Assembly: GCA_937927415.1 (NCBI GenBank)
Contig: CALBDS010000053.1
Span: 1 to 64,000 of the forward strand
Origin: an uncultured Rhodospirillaceae bacterium
GTDB lineage: Bacteria; Pseudomonadota; Alphaproteobacteria; Azospirillales; Azospirillaceae
Direction of reading: 5' to 3'
Length of the DNA: 64,000 bases
Shown one piece after another: positions 49,400-57,948 of this stretch. Both the position numbers and the translations under genes were made by a program. Position 1 is the first letter of the stretch; the number at the start of each line of letters is the position of its first letter. The notes under the pieces are model-generated. The model was not told where the DNA came from and made no database searches. It worked only from the letters and a program-made list of their open reading frames with translations.

Positions 49400-50995
49400 A
49401 TGCCCATGATGGTTCGAATCATGCTCCGCCGCGTGTTCCCGCTGTACGCCTGTTTTGCCCTTGCCGTGGTCCTGGGGGCTGTCCCCGCTCTGGCGGCGGC
49501 GCCGGTGGCCCTGGTGGTGGGCAACGGTGCCTATGTCGAAGCGGCGCCGCTGCCCAATCCCCCCAACGACGCCCGCGCCGTCGCCGCCGCCCTCCACCGC
49601 CTGGGGTTCGAGGTGATCGAGGGCTACGACCTCGACAAGCGCGGGCTGGAGGCGGCGTTACGCCGCTTCGGTGAAAAGGTGCCGGGGGCCGACATCGCCC
49701 TTGCTTTCTTCGCCGGTCACGGGCTGCAGGTGGCGGGGAAGAACTATCTGGTGCCGGTGGACGCCAAGCTGGTCCGCGAACAGGACCTGCGGTACGAGGC
49801 GGTGCCCATGGACGCCCTGCTCGAAGAGATGCAGAACGCGCGCAAGGTGCGCATCGTCGTGCTGGACGCCTGCCGCAACAACCCCTTCGGCGACCGCATG
49901 GCGCGGTCCATGGGTGCGTCGCGCTCGGCCGCGGTGGGCCGCGGGCTGGCGCGGGTGGAAGGGCTGGGCGTCGATACGCTGGTGGCCTATGCCACCGCCG
50001 CCGACGACATCGCCCTGGACGGCAACGAATCCAACAGCCCCTTCACCACCGCCCTGCTACAGAACATCGAAACGCCGGGCCTGGACGTGCGGCTGCTGTT
50101 CGGGCGGGTGCGCGACTCGGTGATTTCCCAGACCAACGGCAAGCAGCAGCCCTTCATCTACGGCTCGCTCGGCGGGTCGGAGGTGATGCTGAAGCCCGGC
50201 CCCACCCAGGCCGCGGCCAACGCCGCCGCCGCGTCCCCGGCGCGGCAGACGGGACCGGCGGCCCCCGATTCGTCGGTGGAGGTGGCGTTCTGGAACAGCA
50301 TCAAGGACAGCGGCAACCCCGCCGACTTCACGGCCTATCTGGAACAGTACCCCAGCGGCGCCTTTGCCCCCCTGGCCCGCAACCGGCTGCGCACCACCTC
50401 GGCCCAGGGACAGGCCCCGACTCCGGCCCCGACTCCGGCCCATGCCCAGGCTGCGACGGGGCAGGGGATGGTCCAGACCGCGGTGGCCCGTCCGCTGACC
50501 CCGGTGCCGGCCCAGCCGGCCCCCATTCCGCTGTCGCCCGCCGGCGTGCCGCCCACGGTGGCGCCGTCGGCCCTGTCGGCCAGTGCGGTTCCGCCCAGCG
50601 CCATGGGCGTGCCCGCCCCCGTCGCCACCGCACCGGCCATGGCGGATTGCCGGGTGGGCGAACGGCTCTACGCCTTTTCCGATGATGCGTGGTTCGCCTC
50701 CACCATCCGCGGCCCGGCGGGGCGCCCCGGCTTCTGCCTGGTGCACTTCGACGGCTATTCCGAGGATGAGGACGAGGTGGTGACCGCCGATAACACCCGC
50801 CCCTTTACCGCCGACGGTCCGGGGCTGCCCGTGGCGTCGTGCGGTGCCGGGGTGAAGGTCGTGGCCGAAAGCGACGCGGTCTGGTATCCCGCCACCATCG
50901 TCAAGGGCAGCGCGTCGAGCTGCGCCGTGCGCTACGACGATCCCGATCTGACCGGCGAGAGTCTGCCGCTGACGCGGCTGCGCACCCGCCCGTGA
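49400..50995 (+). CDS. Secreted caspase-like (C14) peptidase with two C-terminal Tudor/SH3-like repeats
   Basis: A 531-residue protein. Signal peptide about 1-38 (LYACFALAVVLGAVPALAAA). Caspase-like domain at about 40-265: VALVVGNGAYVEAAPLPNPP, the catalytic His107 in FFAGHGLQVAGK, and Cys158 in IVVLDACRNNPFG. A short helical segment (VEVAFWNSIKDSGNPADFTA ... LEQYPSGAFAPLARNRL) follows, typical of bacterial caspase proteins. Then a long Pro/Ala-rich linker, and two similar C-terminal modules: GERLYAFSDDAWFASTI and VKVVAESDAVWYPATIV, each followed by a YDD/HFDGYSED acidic loop, reminiscent of Tudor/Agenet or SH3 folds. Several ATGs (49400, 49406, 49409, 49421) are possible starts. Confidence 0.85.
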   Translation: MPMMVRIMLRRVFPLYACFALAVVLGAVPALAAAPVALVVGNGAYVEAAPLPNPPNDARAVAAALHRLGFEVIEGYDLDKRGLEAALRRFGEKVPGADIALAFFAGHGLQVAGKNYLVPVDAKLVREQDLRYEAVPMDALLEEMQNARKVRIVVLDACRNNPFGDRMARSMGASRSAAVGRGLARVEGLGVDTLVAYATAADDIALDGNESNSPFTTALLQNIETPGLDVRLLFGRVRDSVISQTNGKQQPFIYGSLGGSEVMLKPGPTQAAANAAAASPARQTGPAAPDSSVEVAFWNSIKDSGNPADFTAYLEQYPSGAFAPLARNRLRTTSAQGQAPTPAPTPAHAQAATGQGMVQTAVARPLTPVPAQPAPIPLSPAGVPPTVAPSALSASAVPPSAMGVPAPVATAPAMADCRVGERLYAFSDDAWFASTIRGPAGRPGFCLVHFDGYSEDEDEVVTADNTRPFTADGPGLPVASCGAGVKVVAESDAVWYPATIVKGSASSCAVRYDDPDLTGESLPLTRLRTRP

Positions 50996-51044
50996 CAAGC
51001 GGGGCCGGGGCGCTTTCGTGGTGTGAACCCGTGGAAGGGAAGAG

Positions 51045-51557
51045 ATGATGATGCGTGCGTGCCTGTCCGGTTCCGTCGCCCGCCTGCTGCTGGCGGGGCT
51101 GGTGTCTGTGGGAGCGGCGTCGGCGGCGTCGGCGGAAACCGTGGGCTGTGTTGACACCGCCTTCAAGCTGCTGGGCGCCAATCACAAGATCTGCATCGAG
51201 GCGTTCGACGACCCCGAGATTCCCGGCGTTGCCTGCCACCTGTCCCAGGCGCGCACCGGCGGCATTTCCGGTTCGCTGGGGCTGGCGGAGGATCCGTCGC
51301 GCTTCTCCCTGGCCTGCCGTCAGGTGGGGCCGATCACCCTGCCGGCCAAGCTGCCGGCCAAGAAAGAGGTGTTCGACGCCAGCACCGGCATCTTCTTCAA
51401 GGAAACCCGTGTGGTGCGGCTCTACGACAAGAAGCGCAACACCCTGGTCTACCTGTCCTATTCCACCAAGCTGGTGGACGGCAGCCCGATGAACGCCATC
51501 TCGTCCGTGCCGGTGATGCCGTGGAACGGCACCGCCCCCACCGCCGAGACGCCGTAA
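51045..51557 (+). CDS. creA: CreA-family periplasmic protein
   Basis: A 170-residue secreted protein. Signal peptide about 1-30 (LLLAGLVSVGAASAASA). The mature sequence matches the CreA family: ETVGCVDTAFKLLGANHKIC, FDDPEIPGVACHLSQARTGG, SRFSLACRQVGPI and YDKKRNTLVYLSYSTKLVDG. Four cysteines suggest disulfides. CreA has no firm function. The RBS AGGGAAGAG precedes a run of ATGs (51045 and 51048). 49 bp after the caspase-like gene on the same strand, possibly co-transcribed. Confidence 0.9.
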   Translation: MMMRACLSGSVARLLLAGLVSVGAASAASAETVGCVDTAFKLLGANHKICIEAFDDPEIPGVACHLSQARTGGISGSLGLAEDPSRFSLACRQVGPITLPAKLPAKKEVFDASTGIFFKETRVVRLYDKKRNTLVYLSYSTKLVDGSPMNAISSVPVMPWNGTAPTAETP

Positions 51558-52559
51558 TCAACCCTCCAGATAGCCCAGCCGAACCGCCGTGTGCCCCGCC
51601 TGCACCCGGCGGGCGGGCATGACCAGAACGCAGTCGTCATAGGGGGTCGTCACCGGCGCCGTTCCGTCATGACCGATGACCGTGCCCCGGCGGGGAATGA
51701 TCTCCATCCCCATCAGCGGCCGGTTGAAGGAAAAATGGCCGGTGGCGGCGGTGACGGTGTGGGTGACGGTCACCCGGCGTTGCGGCTGGGGCTGATGGGC
51801 GGCCAGTTGGACCGCCAGCGGCGGGGCCAGCCGGTCCGGATCCAGCATATCGAGGGCCAGCAGAAACCGCAGGCAGCACAGAACCGCCATGTCGGCGGTC
51901 CCCGGCTGCCAGTGCTGGCCGCATTCCACCAGAACCGCGGTCGCCGTGCCGCCGGAATCGGCGAAGGGACCGTATTCGATCAGCCGCCGCCCGCCGGCAT
52001 GGCCGCCGTCGGCCACCACCCAGCCGGGCACCCCCATCCGCCGGGCCAGTTCATGGCCGCGGGGCAGCAGGCCGCACAGGGCCATCGGCGGCGATTCGCT
52101 GCCCATGGAATGCAGATCCAGCAGGGCGTCGGCCGAGTCGTACAGCGGGCGCAACTGCCGTGCCCGACGCAGCTCCTGGCTGGTGCGCGGGCCGTCCAGC
52201 ACCGCCCCGGACCACAGGCGGTTCATATCCTCGTCAAGGAAGCGGCTGGCGTAGGGATGGGCGGGGTCGAAGCAGCGATAGGCGGCGGCGTTCGCCAGCA
52301 CCAGCGTCAGCCGCCCCCGCGCCGGGCGTACCCCCAGCCGCAGCAGCCGGTCGATCGCCGTGGCCCCGCTGACCTCATTGCCGTGCAGGACGGCGTTGAT
52401 GAGCGCGTGCGGCCCTGTCCGCCCGCTGTCCAGGGTGGTGGCATAGTCGATCCCGGTGTTGCCCCGACGGTACGGTGCGATGTCGGTCGGGGACGGGGGG
52501 ACCGCCGGGGAAGGCACGGTGGGCAGAGTCGCGGTCACGAGGCATCCGGCGCTGGGCAT
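51558..52559 (-). CDS. Succinylglutamate desuccinylase/aspartoacylase-family zinc carboxypeptidase-like protein
   Basis: A 333-residue M14-related metalloenzyme that removes acyl groups from amino acids in characterised relatives. The zinc site is HGNE (NAVLHGNEVSGA) with a later His in LLDLHSMGSES; the catalytic Glu is in AVLVECGQHWQPG. RFLDEDMNRLW matches the family's substrate arginine region (DMNR). The C-terminal 90 residues form a beta domain. Substrate unknown. The stop codon abuts the convergent creA stop. Confidence 0.88.
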   Translation of the reverse strand: MPSAGCLVTATLPTVPSPAVPPSPTDIAPYRRGNTGIDYATTLDSGRTGPHALINAVLHGNEVSGATAIDRLLRLGVRPARGRLTLVLANAAAYRCFDPAHPYASRFLDEDMNRLWSGAVLDGPRTSQELRRARQLRPLYDSADALLDLHSMGSESPPMALCGLLPRGHELARRMGVPGWVVADGGHAGGRRLIEYGPFADSGGTATAVLVECGQHWQPGTADMAVLCCLRFLLALDMLDPDRLAPPLAVQLAAHQPQPQRRVTVTHTVTAATGHFSFNRPLMGMEIIPRRGTVIGHDGTAPVTTPYDDCVLVMPARRVQAGHTAVRLGYLEG

Positions 52560-52663
52560 GGCCTGCGGGAAGGCCGGGTCTGGGCTTCACCCCGCAGTAT
52601 GTCCAACCCCCGGCCGGGACGCCAGTGCCACACGCATGGCCCGTCTGCGCCCAAAAGGAGCGG

Positions 52664-52879
52664 TCAGAACAGTTCCACCTCTTCCCCCGACGCCCGGAGC
52701 GTGTCGTGGGGGCCGAAAGAGGCGGCGATCCGGCCGTCTTCGCCCAGGATGGTGATCGGCATGTCGTGCGCGTCTTCGGCAATCTGCATCGCCAGTTCCA
52801 TCAGAACGGCGTGGCTGTTGGCGGGATGCGCGTTATCGGTCTGGCGCAGGGACGGAATGAGCGTGACGCTGACCCACAT
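52664..52879 (-). CDS. Small protein of unknown function
   Basis: A 71-residue acidic protein (MWVSVTLIPSLRQTDNAHPA ... ILGEDGRIAASFGPHDTLRA). No family recognised. An AGGAAA site lies 8 nt before the ATG, which supports translation. It follows a second small gene on the same strand by 45 bp, and the aspartoacylase-family gene comes 104 bp later, so a three-gene unit is possible. Confidence 0.6.
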   Translation of the reverse strand: MWVSVTLIPSLRQTDNAHPANSHAVLMELAMQIAEDAHDMPITILGEDGRIAASFGPHDTLRASGEEVELF

Positions 52880-52924
52880 GGCGGTGTTTCCTGTCAAACG
52901 AGGGCGGTTGGATGAGACGGTCCC

Positions 52925-53110
52925 TCAGAAGCTGCTCCATGTGGGGCGGATCAACGGCGGCAGCGGCGGCAGCGGTTCCTGAATCACGCCATATTCCAGC
53001 TTGGCCGCTGCGGTGAACAGGTACAGCCGGTTCTCTTCCGTCTCGCTCATAGCTAGGCGGCGCAGACGTTCAATGATGTCCAGCATTTCGGCACGGGTGT
53101 TTACGTCCAT
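52925..53110 (-). CDS. Small helical protein of unknown function
   Basis: A 61-residue protein (MDVNTRAEMLDIIERLRRLA followed by MSETEENRLYLFTAAAKLEY) with a helical N-terminal two thirds and a Pro-rich tail (PLPPLPPLIRP). The RBS GGAGGTG at 5-nt spacing is near perfect, so it is very probably expressed. No family recognised. Confidence 0.65.
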   Translation of the reverse strand: MDVNTRAEMLDIIERLRRLAMSETEENRLYLFTAAAKLEYGVIQEPLPPLPPLIRPTWSSF

Positions 53111-53643
53111 GGCACACCTCCAGGTAGGGTAATCGTCCAGTGCCCGATGACAAAAGAGAGGAGGACAGGGGGCGGCCCGTTACCTCTTCCTTTGTACGTA
53201 TGCGATGCAACAGTTGATGGTATTTGCCTTATTTTTCAGTAGTCTTTGTTTTTCTCAGATAGGCTGTTTGTCTTATTACCAGCAAAAGCCGTGCCGAGTG
53301 AAAATGCTAATGAAAATCAACTAATTTCTGTACGGTCTTTCCCTTAAGGGATTGTTCCGGCCTGCTTTTGGGTGGCGGATCGGTGTACGGGCGTTAACCG
53401 TTCGGCCGTAACCTTTGCAAAAGGCGATGCACGTTTTTTCGCGTGATGCATTTTGCGATTCCGCGGGTGTACGGCGGCGGGGGGGAATGTGACGGTTTTC
53501 CATCGACGCACGGCGGCAAAGGGGCTATAGCCAAAAGGCATCCCCGCGTCACAAAGGTATGCGGCAGAGCGCCGCGGCTGCCGGGATGCGCGGGCGGTCC
53601 GCACCGACGGCCCGCACCGACGACATGGGATACCGGGGGAGCG
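53111..53643. other. 533-bp intergenic region with an AT-rich core
   Basis: No convincing gene. The stretch from about 53190 to 53340 is unusually AT-rich for this genome and holds the palindrome TCCCTTAAGGGA (53338-53349). It should carry promoters for the minus-strand small genes and for the plus-strand amidohydrolase gene. Short frames in it lack ribosome-binding sites. Confidence 0.4.
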
Positions 53644-54522
53644 ATGAGCTTTGTGATCGAGGATGTCCTCGTTCGCCATGATCCGGTTGGCCATCCGGAC
53701 GGGCGGCGGGTGCCGGTCCTGTTCGATTCCCCGCACAGCGGCACGGTCTATCCGTCGGGGTTCACCTTTGCCTGCCCGCTGGCCCTGCTGCGCCAGACCG
53801 AAGACGCCTTTGTGGATGAGCTGTTCGCCGCCGCTCCCGAACAGGGGGCGACGCTGCTGGCGGCGCTGTTCCCGCGGGCGTGCGTGGACGTCAACCGGGC
53901 GGTGGACGACATCGACCCGGCGATTCTCGATGGGGAATGGCCCGAGCCGCTGCGCCCGTCACCGCGCAGCGCCCACGGCATGGGGCTGATCCGCACGCTC
54001 TGCCGTCCGGGGGTGCCGCTCTATGACGGGCGCCTGCCGGTGGCCGAGGTGGCGGAGCGGATCGGGCGCTATTACCACCCCTATCATTTTCAGGTGTCGA
54101 GCGTGCTGGACGGGTTGGCCGCCCGCTTCGGCGGGGTGTGGCATGTGAACTGCCATTCCATGCCGTCGCGTCTGGGCTGGGACGCCCCCCGCCCGGTGGG
54201 GGTGGATTTCGTCATCGGCGACCGCGACGGCACCAGCAGCGAGCCGGAATTCGTCGCCTTCGTTGCCGCCGAGTTGCGGGCCATGGGCTATTCGGTGGCG
54301 GTCAACGCCCCCTTCAAGGGGGTGGAACTGGTGGGCCGCTACGCCAACCCGGCGCGCAACCGCCATGCGATTCAGGTGGAAATCAACCGCGCCCTTTATA
54401 TGGACGAGGAAACCCTTCAGCGCCATGCCGGGTTCGAGCCGTTGCGCCGCGCGCTGACCACCCTGACCGCGCGCATCGCCGATTACGCCGAGGCCAACAC
54501 CATCCGGCGCGCTGCGGAGTGA
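53644..54522 (+). CDS. N-formylglutamate amidohydrolase family protein
   Basis: A 292-residue hydrolase of the HutG-type N-formylglutamate amidohydrolase family, which releases glutamate and formate in histidine breakdown. Motifs: PVLFDSPHSGTVYP at the start, TEDAFVDELF, ACVDVNRAVDDIDPAIL, HVNCHSMPSRLG with the metal-binding histidine and NRHAIQVEINRALYMDE. No other hut gene is nearby, so the true substrate may be a related N-acyl amino acid. GGGGGAG precedes the ATG. Confidence 0.88.
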   Translation: MSFVIEDVLVRHDPVGHPDGRRVPVLFDSPHSGTVYPSGFTFACPLALLRQTEDAFVDELFAAAPEQGATLLAALFPRACVDVNRAVDDIDPAILDGEWPEPLRPSPRSAHGMGLIRTLCRPGVPLYDGRLPVAEVAERIGRYYHPYHFQVSSVLDGLAARFGGVWHVNCHSMPSRLGWDAPRPVGVDFVIGDRDGTSSEPEFVAFVAAELRAMGYSVAVNAPFKGVELVGRYANPARNRHAIQVEINRALYMDEETLQRHAGFEPLRRALTTLTARIADYAEANTIRRAAE

Positions 54523-54545
54523 CGGCTACCGCACCCGCAGCCGTG

Positions 54546-54575
54546 CCGGAAAGCCCCGCCGCCGGGGCTTTCCGG
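54546..54575. terminator. Bidirectional terminator
   Basis: CCGGAAAGCCCCG-ccgc-CGGGGCTTTCCGG, a perfect 13-bp stem between convergent genes. Confidence 0.75.
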
Positions 54576-54583
54576 AACCGGGA

Positions 54584-54793
54584 TCAATGGGCCGCGCGGT
54601 TGCGGGCGATCTCGGCGTCGCGCTTGTTGTAGTAGGACATGATCTGTCCGAAAATGGTGGCCAGCGAGCCGAAGAAGATGATCCAGCCGACCACGTAGAA
54701 GGCCTGGTCCACCGCCCGCGACGCCGCGAACAGGCCGAAGAAGGCGAGCAGCCCGATAAGCCCGCCGCTGATCCACTTGCCAGTACCCGCCAC
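54584..54793 (-). CDS. Small two-helix membrane protein
   Basis: A 69-residue protein with two membrane helices (WISGGLIGLLAFFGLFAAS and AFYVVGWIIFFGSLATIFGQI) and a charged C-terminus (YYNKRDAEIARNRAAH). GTG 54793 has AGGAG 7 nt upstream, which decides the start over a longer frame to 54898. No family recognised. It is divergent from the aminotransferase gene. Confidence 0.7.
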   Translation of the reverse strand: MAGTGKWISGGLIGLLAFFGLFAASRAVDQAFYVVGWIIFFGSLATIFGQIMSYYNKRDAEIARNRAAH

Positions 54794-54990
54794 GCCAAAT
54801 CTCCTGTCTTTTCGCAAAAGGGGGATCGCCCGCCCGCCGCGAGCGTGGCCGCGAGTGTGCTTTATGGTCGCAGGCAAATCAATCAGCATTCCCACCACCT
54901 GGGGCGGAGGACGCCGGGAAACGCAGCGATGTGCCGTCCGCCCCTCGCGTCCCGGACCGAAATGTTCGTTGTGCGGTTAAAATATTTGCA

Positions 54991-55004
54991 TACGGAACCG
55001 TATC
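54991..55004. promoter_or_regulatory. Palindrome upstream of the aminotransferase gene, candidate operator
   Basis: ATACGGAACCGTAT is a perfect 14-bp palindrome, 95 bp before the aminotransferase ATG, preceded by an AT-rich stretch (AAAATATTTGC). The rest of the 305-bp divergent gap (54794-55098) shows no gene. A dimeric repressor site is a fair guess. Confidence 0.4.
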
Positions 55005-55098
55005 TTTGGCATCATTCCAGACGACGGGCCTTTCGGGGCATCGTGCCCGGAACGGCGGCAGGCAAAGCGCACCCAATGCGCTGGAGGATATGAGAGCA

Positions 55099-56466
55099 AT
55101 GACCGTGATCGGCAACTCGGCGGCCAGCCGGGACAAGGCGTTCTGTTTCCATCCCTACACGAACCTCAAGGCCCATGAGACCACCGGCCCGACCATCATC
55201 GAGCGCGGCCAGGGCGTGCGCGTCTTCGATGATTCCGGCAAGGAATACATCGAGGGGCTGGCCAGCCTGTGGTGCGTGTCCCTGGGCTTCGACGAAGAGC
55301 GGCTGATCGATGCGGCGGTGCGCCAGATGCGCAAGCTGCCCACATATCACGTCTTCAGCCACAAATCCCACGAAGCCGCCATCGACCTGTCGGAAGCCCT
55401 CATCAAGATGGCGCCGGTCCCGATGTCGAAGGTGTTCTTCGCCAATTCAGGGTCCGAGGCGAACGACACCGCCATCAAGCTGATCTGGTACTACAACAAC
55501 GCGCTGGGCCGCCCTGAGAAGAAGAAGATCATCTCGCGGCAAAAGGCCTATCACGGCGTGACCGTGGCGGCGGCCAGCCTGACCGGCCTGCCCAACAACC
55601 ACCGCGATTTCGACCTGCCCATCGCGCGCATCCTGCACACCGACTGTCCCCACCACTACCGCTTCGCCGAGCCGGGCGAGAGCGAGGAGGATTTCGCCTC
55701 CCGTCTGGCCGACAATCTGGAAAAGCTGATCCTGGCCGAAGGGCCGGACACCATCGCCGCCATGTTCGCCGAGCCGATCATGGGTGCCGGCGGGGTGATC
55801 GTGCCGCCGGCCACGTATTTCGACAAGATCCAGGCGGTCTTGAAGAAGTATGACATCCTGCTGGTGGCCGACGAGGTGATTTGCGGCTTCAACCGCACCG
55901 GCAACGTGTGGGGCAGCCAGACCTTCGGCATGAAGCCCGACATTCTGACCTGTGCCAAGGCGCTGTCGTCGGGGTATCTGCCGATTTCCGCCGTCATGGT
56001 GTCGGACGCCGTTTATCAGGCGTGCGTGCTGGAAAGCGAAAAGATCGGCATCTTCGGCCACGGCTACACCTATTCCGCCCACCCGGTTTCGGCGGCGGTG
56101 GCGCTGGAAACCCTGAAGATCTACGAGGAACGCGACACGCTGGGCCATGTGCGCGCGGTGGCGCCGCGGCTGCAGGCGGGGCTGCGCCGTCTGCTCGACC
56201 ACCCGCTGGTGGGTGAGGCCCGCGGCGTCGGTCTGATCGGTGCGGTGGAACTGGTGGCCGATAAGAAAACCCATGCCCCGTTCGACCCCAAGGCCGGGGT
56301 GGGGGCCAAGGTCTCGGCGCTGTGCCAGGACCACGGTCTCATCATCCGCGCCATGGGCGACACCATCGCCGTGTGCCCGCCGCTCATCATCGCCGAGGAT
56401 GAGATCGACACCCTGTTCGACCGCCTGCGCACCGCGCTGGACGCGGCCTTGCCGCTGGTGAAGTAA
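55099..56466 (+). CDS. Class III PLP-dependent aminotransferase (omega-amino acid/polyamine:pyruvate type)
   Basis: A 455-residue fold-type I aminotransferase, likely acting on an omega-amine such as putrescine, taurine or beta-alanine with pyruvate as acceptor. Markers: LASLWCVSLGFDEERLIDAA, the PLP phosphate loop FANSGSEANDTAIKL, KAYHGVTVAAASLTG, the PLP-stacking Asp in LLVADEVICGFNRTG, Lys287 in LTCAKALSSGYLPISAV and the FGHGYTYSAHPVSAAVAL block. ATG 55099 with GGAGG 11 nt upstream is chosen; ATG 55090 is too close to that site. Confidence 0.92.
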   Translation: MTVIGNSAASRDKAFCFHPYTNLKAHETTGPTIIERGQGVRVFDDSGKEYIEGLASLWCVSLGFDEERLIDAAVRQMRKLPTYHVFSHKSHEAAIDLSEALIKMAPVPMSKVFFANSGSEANDTAIKLIWYYNNALGRPEKKKIISRQKAYHGVTVAAASLTGLPNNHRDFDLPIARILHTDCPHHYRFAEPGESEEDFASRLADNLEKLILAEGPDTIAAMFAEPIMGAGGVIVPPATYFDKIQAVLKKYDILLVADEVICGFNRTGNVWGSQTFGMKPDILTCAKALSSGYLPISAVMVSDAVYQACVLESEKIGIFGHGYTYSAHPVSAAVALETLKIYEERDTLGHVRAVAPRLQAGLRRLLDHPLVGEARGVGLIGAVELVADKKTHAPFDPKAGVGAKVSALCQDHGLIIRAMGDTIAVCPPLIIAEDEIDTLFDRLRTALDAALPLVK

Positions 56467-56488
56467 AAAGCTCCCTTGCGGGCATGGG

Positions 56489-56513
56489 AAGGGGCCGCCC
56501 GGTGCGGCCCCTT
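56489..56513. terminator. Terminator between aminotransferase and subtilase genes
   Basis: AAGGGGCCGC-ccggt-GCGGCCCCTT, a perfect 10-bp stem between convergent genes. Confidence 0.7.
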
Positions 56514-56527
56514 CGCGTGTTCGGGGA

Positions 56528-57910
56528 TCAGACTTTTTCCCGAGCGGCCAGACGGGTCTGGTACGTCAGGCTGTCGGCGGGCGGCAGCGGATAGCGCAGC
56601 AATTCCTCCACGTTCAGAATGCCGGCGCCGTAGAGGCTGGTCGGCCATCCGGGTGGGCGGGCGGCGCTCTTGCGCAGGCAGTGGCGGAAGGCTTCCACGA
56701 TCTGCCAGCCTTTCGGATAGGTCAGCGGCAGCCGGTCGTGGTGATAGGCCCGCCACAGCGCCGCCGCCCCGGCCACCATCGCCGTGGCGAACGACGTGCC
56801 GTCGCCGTCGCCGCCGTAAAAATAGTGCACCTCCCGGTTTTTCATCTCCGCCGTGGCGCGGAAGATCTGGTCGGCGGGGGCCGACACGTCCACCTTCACC
56901 CCGCGCGACCCGTTGTTCCACGGCTCCAGGCCGGCGGTGCAGCCGCCAGCGGTGATGACCCGTGAGAAACGGCCGGGATAGGTGATTTCGCTGGTGACGT
57001 TGCCGGCGGCGGCCACCACGATCACCCCCAGTTCATAGGCATCGTCGATGGCGGCCCCCGCCCCCTCCGCCGGGTCGCAGGGATCGCCCAGGCTGATGCT
57101 GAGCACATGGCACCCGGCATCGGAAATGGCGTGGCGCAGCGCGCGGGTGATCTGGGTGGCGTTGCCGAAAAAATCGATGACCACCGTGTCGGTGATCCGG
57201 TACGGGACCACCGTCACCTTCGGCGCCACCCCGTAGAAGGGCTGATCGGGGGACCAGCCGGCCAGGACGCTGGCCGTGCGGGTGCCGTGGCCGGGAAAGC
57301 CGGGATAGCCGTTGGGGTGCTGCGCCGATCCCAGTGGGTCGATGGGAAGGCGGCCTGTCTCTTTGTAATTGATGCCCTCGTCCCAGCGGACCCAGCGGTC
57401 CGGGCCGCTGCCGAACACCGGATGTTCGGTGATGCCGGTGTCGATGTGGCCGACCCGCACATCCTTCCACGCCAGGGCATCGCGGGACGGCCCCAGCAGC
57501 CGCCACGCCCCCGCCACGTTGATGGTGTCGAGATACCATTGCCCGTCGGCGGCGTCCGCCGCGGCGGGGTGAGGAACCGCCGCCCCCTCGACCAGCAGTG
57601 TGCGCACGGCGTCCGCACGGGTCAGGGTGGCCGACGCGACCCCGCCCATGTCCCGGAGAGCGGCGGTGACCGCACCGGGGTCGCCGCCGTGCTTGAGCAG
57701 CAGCGCCTTATAGGCGGCACGGCTGAGAATGGCCTGGATCTTCCCCGGCCCGGCCGCACCGGGGGCCTCCACCAGGGTGAACAGGCTTTGCGGTGGAATG
57801 CCGATCTGGTCGGCGATGGTGTATTCGACGGACAGGATCGCGGCCCTGTCGAGAATCTCGACCACAACGAAACTGGGGTTGGGGGCATCAGCCGAGTCGG
57901 AAACAGGCAT
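56528..57910 (-). CDS. Subtilisin-like serine protease (S8) without a signal peptide
   Basis: A 460-residue subtilase. The catalytic triad is clear: Asp157 (VGHIDTGITEHPV), His208 (GFPGHGTRTASVLAG) and Ser373 (GTSFATAMVAGAAAL), with oxyanion Asn in VVAAAGNVTSE. The N-terminal about 110 residues (FVVVEILDRAAILSVEYTIA ...) may be an inhibitor-like or targeting prodomain. The start (GGAGG at 5-nt spacing) gives no signal peptide or membrane segment, so it would stay in the cytoplasm or leave by a non-Sec route. It lies 38 bp after a secreted DUF3616 gene. Confidence 0.9.
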   Translation of the reverse strand: MPVSDSADAPNPSFVVVEILDRAAILSVEYTIADQIGIPPQSLFTLVEAPGAAGPGKIQAILSRAAYKALLLKHGGDPGAVTAALRDMGGVASATLTRADAVRTLLVEGAAVPHPAAADAADGQWYLDTINVAGAWRLLGPSRDALAWKDVRVGHIDTGITEHPVFGSGPDRWVRWDEGINYKETGRLPIDPLGSAQHPNGYPGFPGHGTRTASVLAGWSPDQPFYGVAPKVTVVPYRITDTVVIDFFGNATQITRALRHAISDAGCHVLSISLGDPCDPAEGAGAAIDDAYELGVIVVAAAGNVTSEITYPGRFSRVITAGGCTAGLEPWNNGSRGVKVDVSAPADQIFRATAEMKNREVHYFYGGDGDGTSFATAMVAGAAALWRAYHHDRLPLTYPKGWQIVEAFRHCLRKSAARPPGWPTSLYGAGILNVEELLRYPLPPADSLTYQTRLAAREKV

Positions 57911-57948
57911 CGCTTCCTCCGCATCGGGATCCGTGTGCCGGGGGGCGC

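Noticed and set aside
53321..53736. Short minus-strand frames in the AT-rich gap before the N-formylglutamate amidohydrolase gene
   Set aside because: Arg/Pro-rich, no ribosome-binding sites, no motif.
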